DNA from: Sulfitobacter sp. F26169L
GTDB lineage: Bacteria; Pseudomonadota; Alphaproteobacteria; Rhodobacterales; Rhodobacteraceae
Direction of reading: 5' to 3'
DNA: 64,000 bases
NCBI RefSeq assembly: GCF_026410285.1
Contig: NZ_JAPMLP010000012.1
Coordinates: 1-64,000 of the forward strand
In this document: positions 35,768-43,767 of the stretch, piece after piece
Layout: each line of letters starts with the position of its first letter
Position numbering within the stretch: the first letter of the stretch is position 1
Translations under genes and position numbers: made by a program
The notes under the pieces: model-generated
Database searches by the model: none
What the model saw: the letters and a program-made list of their open reading frames with translations, nothing else
What the model was told of the DNA's origin: nothing

Positions 35768-36154
35768 TCATTCCAGCTTCCTGGTCCGCTTGAATGCGCC
35801 GCTGGCGCTGGCGATCAACTGGTCGTTTTCGTCCACAACCCGTGCCTGCGCAAAATAGATCGAGCGACCCCCGCCTGTCATCTCGCCATAGGCGCGCAGC
35901 AGTTTGCCTTGCATCGCCTTCACAAAGTTGGCCGTGAGCGATACCGTCACGCTCATCGCGCGCGGGGCAGGGGGCGGTTGTGTGCTGCCCGCCGCACCGC
36001 AGGCAGAATCCAGCAGGGACATCAGAACACCGCCGTGCACAATCCCTTGGGAGTTCAGGTGATGCGGCTTCAGCTCAAGCTCGATATACGAGGTGCCCAC
36101 GTCCCAGTTGTTCAGGCTGTAGCCTACGTAGGCGTTGAAATCATTGCCGCTCAT
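35768..36154 (-). CDS. PaaI-family hotdog thioesterase
   Basis: A 128-aa hotdog thioesterase that hydrolyses acyl- or aryl-CoA. The family motif HLNSQGIVHGGVLMSLLDSACG has the conserved HGG and the acidic residue on the next helix. AGAAGG precedes ATG 36154. Placed between ligase and permease, it may release CoA from dead-end intermediates when the ligase overloads the pathway (inference). Confidence 0.9.
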   Translation of the reverse strand: MSGNDFNAYVGYSLNNWDVGTSYIELELKPHHLNSQGIVHGGVLMSLLDSACGAAGSTQPPPAPRAMSVTVSLTANFVKAMQGKLLRAYGEMTGGGRSIYFAQARVVDENDQLIASASGAFKRTRKLE

Positions 36155-36175
36155 GGCTGTACCTTCTGCTTTTTC

Positions 36176-36289
36176 TTACGCTGCGTGGCGCGCGGGGCCA
36201 CTGTATGTGGGGCGGCCGTATCCACCTGTCGCCCCGCAGGAATAGGGTTGCGCAGATGGGTTAGCAAGCGCATTGGCAGCGGCTGTCAT
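36176..36289 (-). CDS. Possible 37-aa small protein coupled to the ligase
   Basis: An ATG at 36289 overlaps the ligase stop as ATGA and opens a 37-codon frame ending TAA at 36176, before the thioesterase ribosome site. The peptide is rich in Ala, Gly, Pro and Tyr (MTAAANALANPSAQ, then GYGRPTYSGPARHAA) with one Cys. Roughly 60% of third positions are G or C, lower than I would expect of the neighbouring genes. The coupling geometry is real, but it may be chance in a 131-base gap. Confidence 0.3.
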   Translation of the reverse strand: MTAAANALANPSAQPYSCGATGGYGRPTYSGPARHAA

Positions 36290-37845
36290 TGTGGGTCTGT
36301 CTGTGCGCTGTGGGCCGCGCGCAGCTCGGTCTTGAGAATTTTATTCGCACCCGAAAGCGGCATCCAGTCAATGAAGCTGATGGATTTGGGGCATTTGTAA
36401 CCTGCAATGCGCGTGCGGCACTGCGCGATCAACTCTTCTGCGGTGACGCTCTGCCCGTCCATAAGAACAACCACTGCATGCACCGCCTCGCCCCACTGCG
36501 GATCAGGGATGCCGATCACGGCACAATCCTTTACCGCCGGATGGTCGGCAATGGCATTTTCAACCTCGCCGCAATAGACGTTTTCACCGCCGGAAATGAT
36601 CATATCCTTGATCCGGTCGACCAGAAACAGATAGCCGTCCGCGTCGAAATAGCCGCCGTCGCCGGTGTGATACCACCCGTCGACCAGGGCCTCGGCGGTC
36701 TTTTCGGGCATGTTCCAATAGCCTTGCATCACGTTGGGGCCGCGTACTGTGACCTCGCCGATCACACCGGTTGCACATTCACTGCCATCGGGTGCAGTGA
36801 TGCGCACATCGCAATGGGCCACGGGGCGCCCGACCGATGACAGCTTTTCCACAAGCGGATTGTCGGGATCATGGGCATCGGGGGTCAGAACGGAAATCAC
36901 CGGTCCGGTTTCGGTGGCACCATAGCCCTGATAAAACTGCACCCCCGGCAACGCGGCCATCACGCGGCGCAGCAACGCCAGTGACATCGGCGCCGCGCCA
37001 TAGGTAATGCGCTTCACCGAGCTTAGATCGAATTCGCCGAAATCGGGCGCGTTAAAGATCATATTCAACATGCTTGGCACCAGCATTGCATCGTTGATTT
37101 TCAACTCTTCAATCAGCCGCTGCGCCTCGCGCGGGTCGAACCGCTGCATCAGCACCGAATGGTTGTTGGACTGCGCAAGCGAATACACCCGCGCTCCTGC
37201 GGCCAGATGGAAAATCGGCGCGGATTTCAGAAAGCTCTGATCGCGCGGCATGTGATAGCTGGTAAGCGCGCCGGTTGAATTGGCGTGAAGGTTGGCATGG
37301 CTGAGCATGACCCCCTTGGAGCGCCCCGTTGTGCCGCCGGTGTAAAACAGCGCCGCCAGATCGTTGCCGCGTCTGTTCGAGCGCACATCGGGATCAGCTT
37401 GGGCCAGCAGGTCTTCGTAATCCAGAAAACCCTCGGGTGTCGGACCTTCGCCGATAAATACCAGATGTTTGCAAAACGCGCAGTGCGCCTTGATCTTTCG
37501 GGCCTGCGCCACATGCTCTTCGTCAACCAGCAGGACAGCGGGAGTGCAATCCTCCATACACTGGATCATCTCGGGGACGGCCCAGCGGTAATTTAGCGGC
37601 ACCATTACCGCATCGGCATAGAACGGACCGTAAAACGCCTCCATAAACCGTGCCGAATTCAGCGCGAGGATGCCGACCCTGTCACCTGCACCCACCCCCA
37701 GCGCGCGCAAGGCGCTGCCCTGTCTGCGCGCACGTTCTGCAAAATCGGCCCATGTCTGTGTGCGCCCCAGAAAGGTAACAGCTGGATCGTCGGGGTGGTT
37801 TCGTGCAACTTCCTCCAGAATGTCGGTCAGGCCTGCATCAGCCAT
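36286..37845 (-). CDS. Acyl-CoA synthetase (AMP-forming)
   Basis: A 519-aa ANL ligase, same length and motif layout as the one at 18378. YTGGTTGRSKG is at 168-178; YGATETGP, WYHTGDGGYFDADGYLFL, GENVYCGEVE and the C-terminal NKILK catalytic-lysine region follow. GGAGGGG before ATG 37845 decides the start, which overlaps the preceding ACAD gene by eight bases. It would activate the acid entering the paired ACADs encoded upstream in the same operon. Confidence 0.93.
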   Translation of the reverse strand: MADAGLTDILEEVARNHPDDPAVTFLGRTQTWADFAERARRQGSALRALGVGAGDRVGILALNSARFMEAFYGPFYADAVMVPLNYRWAVPEMIQCMEDCTPAVLLVDEEHVAQARKIKAHCAFCKHLVFIGEGPTPEGFLDYEDLLAQADPDVRSNRRGNDLAALFYTGGTTGRSKGVMLSHANLHANSTGALTSYHMPRDQSFLKSAPIFHLAAGARVYSLAQSNNHSVLMQRFDPREAQRLIEELKINDAMLVPSMLNMIFNAPDFGEFDLSSVKRITYGAAPMSLALLRRVMAALPGVQFYQGYGATETGPVISVLTPDAHDPDNPLVEKLSSVGRPVAHCDVRITAPDGSECATGVIGEVTVRGPNVMQGYWNMPEKTAEALVDGWYHTGDGGYFDADGYLFLVDRIKDMIISGGENVYCGEVENAIADHPAVKDCAVIGIPDPQWGEAVHAVVVLMDGQSVTAEELIAQCRTRIAGYKCPKSISFIDWMPLSGANKILKTELRAAHSAQTDPQ

Positions 37846-39007
37846 GATGCCCCTCCGTTTCGCCAAATGCGGCGGCGGCGGCGCGCGCCATATGGCCGCC
37901 ATAGCGCGCGATGTGGTGATCGGCATCGCCGAACGCAAAATCCGCAACAGCAACCCGTTTCACGAACTGCCCCAGCTGGAATTCTTCCGTAAGGCCGATG
38001 CCGCCGTGCATCTGCATCCCCTGCTGGCAAATCCGGCGCCCCTCTTCGGCGACGACAACTTTGGCCGCCGATACTGCCTGCTGGCGCGCGACGGTGTCGT
38101 CGCTGCCGGCCAGCGCACCTGCCTCGTACACCAGCGATTTCATATGTTCGTATTCCAGCACCATATCGGCCAGATGGTGTTGCAGCACCTGAAATTCGCC
38201 CAGTGTCTTGCCGAACTGGCGGCGGGTGCCGAGGTATTCCTTGGTGAGGCCGATCACTTTTTCCAGCGCACCAAGCGCCTCTGCGCAGATCGCGGCGGCG
38301 GCCAGATCGCTGACCGCTTCGATAATATCGTAACCGCCGCCCTGCGCACCCAACAGCGCGGTTGCGGGCAGCTTTACATCGTTGAAGGTAATATCGGCAG
38401 CGCCGCGCCCGTCAGTCAGCGCGTAGGCGGTGCGTTCCACCCCATCGGCATCCGCATCGACCAAATACAGCGACAGGCCCGATTGATCGTGGCGTTCCGT
38501 ATCGGGTGCGCGGGCCGAGACAATCAACAGGCCCGCATCATCGCCGCCGAACACAACCGATTTGGCGCCGTTCAGAACATATCCGTCGCCCTGCGCAGCG
38601 GCGCGGGTGTCAACATCTGCCAGATCATAGCGCGCATCCGGTTCACCAAACGCACAGGCCACTTTCAGCGCCCCTTCGGCGAGGGCGGGAAGGTATTGCG
38701 CCTGTTGCGCATCAGACCCCGCCAGCCGCAGCGCACCCGCGCCCGCCACCGCGGTGGACAGAAACGGCGCCTGCACCGCGTGTCGCCCGATCTGGATTGC
38801 GGCAACCATCACATCCGCCGATGATCCCGCCAGACCGCCGTGATCTTCGGGCACCGTCAGACCGATCAGGCCCGTTTCGGCGCAAGCCTGCCACAGTTTG
38901 TCGGCCTGTGCAGCCGTGCCGCCGCCCGCCGCTGTGTTATGGGCGGTGAACAGCTTTTCCAGACTGTCCGACAACATCCGCTGTTCGTCACTGTAACTGA
39001 AATCCAT
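37838..39007 (-). CDS. Acyl-CoA dehydrogenase (partner-subunit type)
   Basis: A 389-aa ACAD with a degenerate central motif: CAFGEPDARYDLADV stands where TEPxxGSD is expected, so FAD or substrate contacts differ. C-terminal TRRQFGKTLGEFQVLQHHLADM and MQMHGGIGLTEEFQLGQFVKR are kept. It lies 12 bases after a canonical ACAD, the arrangement of heterotetrameric ACADs such as PimC/PimD and steroid ChsE pairs. Same pairing as 1632/700 at the left end, suggesting two heteromeric enzymes in the window. Confidence 0.9.
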   Translation of the reverse strand: MDFSYSDEQRMLSDSLEKLFTAHNTAAGGGTAAQADKLWQACAETGLIGLTVPEDHGGLAGSSADVMVAAIQIGRHAVQAPFLSTAVAGAGALRLAGSDAQQAQYLPALAEGALKVACAFGEPDARYDLADVDTRAAAQGDGYVLNGAKSVVFGGDDAGLLIVSARAPDTERHDQSGLSLYLVDADADGVERTAYALTDGRGAADITFNDVKLPATALLGAQGGGYDIIEAVSDLAAAAICAEALGALEKVIGLTKEYLGTRRQFGKTLGEFQVLQHHLADMVLEYEHMKSLVYEAGALAGSDDTVARQQAVSAAKVVVAEEGRRICQQGMQMHGGIGLTEEFQLGQFVKRVAVADFAFGDADHHIARYGGHMARAAAAAFGETEGHHG

Positions 39008-39019
39008 GGTGTGTGTCCT

Positions 39020-40207
39020 TTACGATCCGAGCAGGGTTTTCGAGATGATGTTTTTCTGCACCTCGGTCGAGCCGCCATAAACGGTGGTTTTGCGCCGGTC
39101 AAAATAGGTGGGGGCGCGCGCGCGGACGTGTTGCGGGCCAACAGGTGTCCCGTTCCACGACGGTTCCATCGCATCCGACTGCCATGGCAATGCGTATGGG
39201 CCAACCGCCTCCATCTGCAATTCGACACTGCGCTGTTGCAACTGTGATCCCTTGATCTTGAGGATCGAGGGGAACATGCCGCTATCGCCGCCGGTGGTCA
39301 GCATCCGCAGGTTCGTCAACTCAAGCGCGCGGCGGTTGATCTCCAGCCGCGCAAGGCGCGCCTGAAACAGCGGATCCTCAATCAGCGGTTTGCCATTGCG
39401 CCGCTCTGTCAGGGCGATCTTGTGCAGCAGGGCCAGATCGGCCTTGATCATGCCGATGCCTGCAATGCCCGTGCGCTCGTTGCTCAGCAGGAACTTGGCG
39501 TAATCCCAGCCTTTATTCTCTTCGCCCACCAGATTTTCGACCGGAACGCGCACGTTCTCCAGAAACACCTCGTTCACGATGTGGCTGCCGTCCAGCGTGT
39601 GGATCGGGCGGACGCTGACACCGGGGGATTTCATATCGATCAGCAGGAATGAAATGCCGAGCTGCTTTTTGGCATCAGGATCGGTGCGCACAAGGCAAAA
39701 GATCAGGTCGGCGTATTGCGCATAGGAGGTCCAGATTTTCTGGCCGTTCACAACATATTCGTCCCCCTCACGCACCGCAGAGGTGCGCAGCGAGGCAAGA
39801 TCCGACCCCGCGCCCGGTTCGGAGAAGCCCTGACACCAGAAATCATCACTCGACAGGATGCGCGGCAGGTATTTCGCCTTCTGCGCGTCGGTGCCGTAAG
39901 TATAGATCACAGGCCCGACCAGCCGGATACCGAACGGCATCACACGCGGCGCGCCAACACCGGTAAGTTCTTCGTCAAAGATATTCAGTTGCACAGGTGT
40001 CCAGCCACAGCCGCCGTATTCCTTGGGCCAGTGCGGGGCGATCCATCCCTTTTTCGCCAGAATTTTCTGCCAGAGGATATAATCGTCCCGTTTAAAGCGG
40101 GTTTCGGTGCGGGCTTTCTCTGCCAGTTCCTGCGGAAACTCGGCGTCAAGAAAAGCGCGCACTTCGTTTCTGAAATCGATGTCTTCGCTGCTGTGGGTCA
40201 AATCCAT
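39020..40207 (-). CDS. Acyl-CoA dehydrogenase (catalytic-subunit type)
   Basis: A 395-aa ACAD. QGFSEPGAGSDLASLRT is the flavin motif; GQKIWTSYAQYADL, and near the C-terminus RKTTVYGGSTEVQKNIISKTLLG, are typical of the large subunit of paired ACADs. The start ATG 40207 is the first in frame after the operator-containing gap. First gene of the operon ACAD-ACAD-ligase-thioesterase-permease. A MarR gene lies 136 bases upstream on the same strand, with operator site C between them. Confidence 0.92.
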   Translation of the reverse strand: MDLTHSSEDIDFRNEVRAFLDAEFPQELAEKARTETRFKRDDYILWQKILAKKGWIAPHWPKEYGGCGWTPVQLNIFDEELTGVGAPRVMPFGIRLVGPVIYTYGTDAQKAKYLPRILSSDDFWCQGFSEPGAGSDLASLRTSAVREGDEYVVNGQKIWTSYAQYADLIFCLVRTDPDAKKQLGISFLLIDMKSPGVSVRPIHTLDGSHIVNEVFLENVRVPVENLVGEENKGWDYAKFLLSNERTGIAGIGMIKADLALLHKIALTERRNGKPLIEDPLFQARLARLEINRRALELTNLRMLTTGGDSGMFPSILKIKGSQLQQRSVELQMEAVGPYALPWQSDAMEPSWNGTPVGPQHVRARAPTYFDRRKTTVYGGSTEVQKNIISKTLLGS

Positions 40208-40259
40208 TGCGTATCCTTCACTCGGCCGGAACAGGCGGCGCCACGCGCCCGCCATTTAG

Positions 40260-40271
40260 TTCGTGTGCGAA
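40260..40271. promoter_or_regulatory. Candidate operator TTCGTGTGCGAA (site C)
   Basis: Arms TTCG and CGAA with a four-base centre, preceded by TTTAG (read on minus: CGAACTAAA), 53 bases before the ACAD start at 40207 and 73 bases after the MarR stop. It is the least symmetrical full copy of the shared motif. Its place between marR and the ACAD operon suggests repression of that operon by the neighbouring MarR protein. Confidence 0.5.
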
Positions 40272-40343
40272 CAGGTTACGCAAAGTTTCAGGATACACAA
40301 ACGGAAAATTCCATGTTCGGGGTCAGCGCATCACAAGTGCGTT

Positions 40344-40787
40344 TTACTTGGTCTGGCCCAGCTCCGCGGCAAGGTTCGATCTGACCTTGCGCAGCAGGTT
40401 CGACATCTGCACCACTTCGTCCTCACTCAGACCCGCTGTCGCGATATCGTTCAGGGTTGTGAACTCGCGGACCATATGGTCCAGCAATCCGGCTGCCGAC
40501 TCTGTCAGCCATACATTTTTGGCACGCCGGTCGCGGGTATCGGCACTGCGGCGGACCCATCCGCGTGTTTCCAACCTGTCCAGCAGGCCGCTGACCGTCA
40601 CCGTGCCCACGTTCATGCGCGCGGCAAGCTCCGTCTGGGACAGCCCGTCTTCGAGAAAAAGCTGGTTCAGTACATACGCCTGCGCATGGGTCAGCCCGTG
40701 CGGCCGCATCAGGTTTTCAAAAATTATGCCGCGAAACCGGGCGATGTCACTGAATAAAAAGCCGATTAACCGGTCCCGTTTTTCCAT
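40344..40787 (-). CDS. MarR-family transcriptional regulator
   Basis: A 147-aa winged-helix protein. LSQTELAARMNVGTVTVSGLLDRLETRGWV (about 46-75) is the recognition region and DTRDRRAKNVWLTE the wing. Paralogue of the MarR protein at 14782. It has its own 241-base upstream gap and sits before the ACAD operon, whose promoter carries site C. Start ATG 40787 is the natural MarR N-terminus, although its ribosome site is weak. Ligand probably an acyl-CoA of the pathway (inference). Confidence 0.91.
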   Translation of the reverse strand: MEKRDRLIGFLFSDIARFRGIIFENLMRPHGLTHAQAYVLNQLFLEDGLSQTELAARMNVGTVTVSGLLDRLETRGWVRRSADTRDRRAKNVWLTESAAGLLDHMVREFTTLNDIATAGLSEDEVVQMSNLLRKVRSNLAAELGQTK

Positions 40788-41028
40788 AGTGTTGCACTGT
40801 ACTCCTGAAGGCACGGTCACCAACCGCAAGCATCCGTATCTGTAACAACGTCCTGCAATAAAAGATACAAGAACAACAAAGGACAAAGCACCCCGCCTAG
40901 GTGGTGGTCCGCAATACATACTGAATGGCAAAAACCGGTGCAAGATCGTGCGACCGCGGAGGGGCGGCTATAATCTAACCTTTATTAACATAATCCTAGT
41001 TATGGACCCATAGCAATTGAATGGTTTT

Positions 41029-41664
41029 TTACGCTGCCGGCTCTTCTACTTCCAGACCCATCCCCCGCAGAAATAAGGTTTGCGCTTGCCGGATCAGGCG
41101 GTTCGCATCGAAAGCAGCGTCATTTTCAACCCCGAGAAAGAACTTCGCCTGTGCTTCGTAATCAGCATAATGCTGCGTTACCGCCCAGAGTTCCATCTGG
41201 AATACCATCGGATCAACCGGCTTTATCTTACCCATGCTGATCCAGCTTTCGATCACTTCACAGGCACGCGCGGTTGCGTCTTTTGACTGCTCCCAATGAC
41301 GCCGCAAAACGGGGGCACCGCGCGCCACCTCCTGCGAGAAAAACCGCGTTTCCATCGGGTGTTCGAGAGCATAGAGGATTTTGGTTTCGATATAGCGCGA
41401 GATCACCGCCTTGGGATCATCGCGCTGGTCAATGTCGAAAAACAGCGATTCCCATTTCGCCACAATTGACGTGACAATTTCTTCGTACAAATGTTCCTTG
41501 CTGGTGATGTAGTAAAACAGCGTCGGCTTTGACAGACCGGCTGCTTTTGCAATCGCTTGGGTGGATGTCCCCTGTAGGCCATTAAGGGAAAACTCCCTCA
41601 GCGCGGCGCGGAAGATTTTGGTCTGTACCTGTCTGCGCTTGTCCGATGTCAGGGGGGGCGTCAT
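41029..41664 (-). CDS. TetR-family regulator, RutR-like
   Basis: A 211-aa TetR repressor. N-terminal HTH TSTQAIAKAAGLSKPTLFYYITSKEHLY at about 33-60. The C-terminal domain matches E. coli RutR closely in pattern: GAPVLRRHW, MGKIKPVDP and WAVTQHYADY correspond to GAPLLMDEL, SGKLAPIDP and WASTQHYADF, the last being part of the pyrimidine-binding pocket. It ends a nine-gene minus-strand operon, overlaps the RidA gene by ATGA, and probably binds the TGACCGATCGGTCA palindrome at 48781. Effector likely a pyrimidine or similar heterocycle (inference). Confidence 0.9.
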   Translation of the reverse strand: MTPPLTSDKRRQVQTKIFRAALREFSLNGLQGTSTQAIAKAAGLSKPTLFYYITSKEHLYEEIVTSIVAKWESLFFDIDQRDDPKAVISRYIETKILYALEHPMETRFFSQEVARGAPVLRRHWEQSKDATARACEVIESWISMGKIKPVDPMVFQMELWAVTQHYADYEAQAKFFLGVENDAAFDANRLIRQAQTLFLRGMGLEVEEPAA

Positions 41665-42125
41665 GTAGTCTCCGGCAGATAGGCAGTGGCTTCGACTTCA
41701 ATCAAAATATCGGACGATGGCATCATGCCGCTGACCTCGACAACAGTTGAAACAGGCGCCACGTCAGGAAAAAACAGCCGCCGCACGCGGTTGAAGTTCG
41801 GAAAATCCGACAGGTTTTTGAAATACTGCACCAGCTTGAAAACATCGCCCATCTCGCCGCCCGCGTCTTCGATCATCGCTTTGATGCGGTCAAAGACAAA
41901 CCATGTCTGCGCTTTTAGCGGCCCCTCTTTGTAATCGCTCGAAAACTCGCCCGTTTCGCCCAAGGCAGCGCGCGCGTGATCGGGCAGATCGCCGTAACCG
42001 GTGATGATTTTGCCAGCCGCAGGATCAACGGCAATCACCCCGGACATGAATATAAAATCGCCACGGCGCTGCCATGCGGTATATTTCGCCAGCGGCTGCG
42101 CGCCTTTGCTGCTTGCTTGGGTCAT
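41661..42125 (-). CDS. RidA/YjgF-family protein
   Basis: A 154-aa RidA-superfamily protein, slightly longer than the usual 125-130. RidA proteins hydrolyse reactive enamines and imines to carbonyl plus ammonia; RutC acts in uracil breakdown. Visible: FIFMSGVIAVDPAAG near the N-terminus, VFKLVQYFKNLSDFPNFN, and the closing VSTVVEVSGMMPSSDILIEVEATA. The usual catalytic Arg motif reads APVSTVVEV without Arg, so deaminase activity is uncertain. Coupled by ATGA overlaps to both neighbours; an imine made by the flavin oxidase of this operon would be a logical substrate. Confidence 0.87.
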   Translation of the reverse strand: MTQASSKGAQPLAKYTAWQRRGDFIFMSGVIAVDPAAGKIITGYGDLPDHARAALGETGEFSSDYKEGPLKAQTWFVFDRIKAMIEDAGGEMGDVFKLVQYFKNLSDFPNFNRVRRLFFPDVAPVSTVVEVSGMMPSSDILIEVEATAYLPETT

Positions 42126-42715
42126 ATGCTTTTCATTCTTTTTTCCACATGGTCCAGAAACCGTGTTCCAGCGGCGCGGTCAACATGGTTCATATTATAC
42201 AACTGGCACCAGACATAGCGGCATTTGCGGCCGAACAACGGGCGCAAGCCGCGCTTGAAAAAGCTGCGCACCGGATCGCGGATCAGGAAAATCCACCACT
42301 TTGGCGATCCCGATGTCGTGACCACGGCGATCAGTTTCTTGTCCTGCATTTTGGCGATGGGCCGCTGGTTGTTGGCGGCAGCCACTTCAAATGTGATGCC
42401 GGGCAGCCAGACCCGCTCGAACCAGCCTTTCAGCATGGCAGGAAGGCCGTAATAATATGTGGGAAAGACAAACACCAAACCCTCGGCCCATTGCAGTTTC
42501 TCGACGTGATCGCGCACGGCGGCGATATTCTGTTCGGTATCGCTCAGGTAGGTGTTCCATTCTTCGGTGCTCAGCACAGGGTTGAACCCCATCCGGTAGA
42601 GATCAAGCGACTGAACGTCGTGCCCCTGCGCCTTGAGGGTTTCAACCGTGCGATTGAACAGGGCAAAGCCCAGACTTTCCGTACTGGGATGTGAAAAAAC
42701 CACAAGTATCCGCAT
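42122..42715 (-). CDS. NQO1/MdaB-like flavodoxin-fold NAD(P)H oxidoreductase
   Basis: A 197-aa flavodoxin-like oxidoreductase. ILVVFSHPSTESLGFALF (phosphate-binding start), VFVFPTYYYGLPAMLKGWFERVW and the glycine/serine segment VVTTSGSP match the NAD(P)H:quinone oxidoreductase family, which uses FAD or FMN. Coupled by ATGA to the RidA gene. Role within the operon unknown: possibly reduction of an intermediate, as flavin reductases serve RutA, or quinone protection. No RutA-like monooxygenase is present. Confidence 0.87.
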   Translation of the reverse strand: MRILVVFSHPSTESLGFALFNRTVETLKAQGHDVQSLDLYRMGFNPVLSTEEWNTYLSDTEQNIAAVRDHVEKLQWAEGLVFVFPTYYYGLPAMLKGWFERVWLPGITFEVAAANNQRPIAKMQDKKLIAVVTTSGSPKWWIFLIRDPVRSFFKRGLRPLFGRKCRYVWCQLYNMNHVDRAAGTRFLDHVEKRMKSI

Positions 42716-42742
42716 TTGCCCTGCTCCTTTCCTATCCTGCGC

Positions 42743-43738
42743 TTACTTGCGCAGATCCATACCAAGGCCCTGATTTACAAAGCTGTAATTCGCGACCAGA
42801 TCCAGATCGACCGATCCTTTATCAACAATCCCCGAATCCTCCATCGCCTTGAGGAACTTGGCGGTGCGCGCAGGGTCCATGGCGCCGATGCCCTTTTCCA
42901 GCGCAAGGCCGGAATCCACGATGCCGAGCGCTTTGAGGTATTCGACCTCCTTGGCGAGCTTTTCGTCGGTCATTTCAGGGTTGGCTTCCTTGATCAGATC
43001 AAAGGCGGGCTGGTTGTCACCGTACATGAAATTATACCAACCGATGATCGACGCCTCGACAAAGCGATTCACCAGATCGGGGTTTTCCTCGATCATCTGG
43101 GTGCGCGCCTCGATTGTGGTTGAATAGGTGTCCCAGCCGTAATCGGCCAGCAGGAAGATATCGGTTTCTACGCCTTCATTGGCGGCGTAGATCGGCTCGG
43201 CTGTGGCAAAGGCCTGCTGAACCGCTTTTTCGTCCACCAGAAACGGGCCGATATTGTAGGCATATGGCGCAAGGTTTTCATCCTTGAAGCCGTGGTTCAC
43301 CGTCATCCACTTCCAGAAGCTGAACTGGGCATCTTTCCCGATGTAGATTTTCGGCGCGTTGGCGACATCGGCAAAATCCTTGTACACCCCTTTGTGCGCC
43401 AGAATGGCCTGCGGGTCTTTCTGGAAGATCGACGCGACGACCGTGACCGGAATACCGTTGCGCACGCTGTCAAAGGCTTGCAGCATATTGCCGCCCATTA
43501 GAAAGTCGAGCTTGCCTGCGGGCAGCATGGGACGGTTGTTGACTTGTGGTCCGCCCATCTGGATGTCGACCTCAAGCCCGTATTTTTCATATGTTCCGTC
43601 GGCAACGGCCTGATAATACCCGCCGTGTCCCGCCTGGGCGAGCCAGTTGGTGCCGAATGTCACCTTGTCCTGTGCAAACGATACTGTCGCTGCAAATGTG
43701 GCAACGACACTGGCCGCTGCGATCCTGAATAGTTTCAT
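42743..43738 (-). CDS. ABC transporter substrate-binding protein (NMT1/THI5-like, NitT/TauT type)
   Basis: A 331-aa periplasmic protein with a signal peptide (MKLFRIAAASVVATFAATVS, cleavage after SFA near residue 22). The mature start VTFGTNWLAQAGHGGYYQAVADGTYEKYGLEVDI is typical of the NMT1/THI5-like fold that binds thiamine pyrimidines, riboflavin, taurine and similar small molecules. AAGGAG eight bases before ATG 43738 beats the GTG at 43747. It belongs with the permease and ATPase encoded upstream in the operon, though separated from them by two enzyme genes. Confidence 0.9.
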   Translation of the reverse strand: MKLFRIAAASVVATFAATVSFAQDKVTFGTNWLAQAGHGGYYQAVADGTYEKYGLEVDIQMGGPQVNNRPMLPAGKLDFLMGGNMLQAFDSVRNGIPVTVVASIFQKDPQAILAHKGVYKDFADVANAPKIYIGKDAQFSFWKWMTVNHGFKDENLAPYAYNIGPFLVDEKAVQQAFATAEPIYAANEGVETDIFLLADYGWDTYSTTIEARTQMIEENPDLVNRFVEASIIGWYNFMYGDNQPAFDLIKEANPEMTDEKLAKEVEYLKALGIVDSGLALEKGIGAMDPARTAKFLKAMEDSGIVDKGSVDLDLVANYSFVNQGLGMDLRK

Positions 43739-43767
43739 GTCTCTCACTCCTTGTTGGTGTTCTCTTG

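Noticed and set aside
37670-38824. 384-codon plus-strand open frame opposite the ACAD at 37838
   Set aside because: Antisense shadow; the ACAD reading is supported by motifs and operon structure.
40788-41028. Possible small gene in the 241-base gap upstream of marR
   Set aside because: The marR frame runs open through the gap, but the translation is Cys/Arg-rich without motifs and no ribosome site supports an earlier start; it is better read as the marR promoter and the tail of the RutR-type operon.
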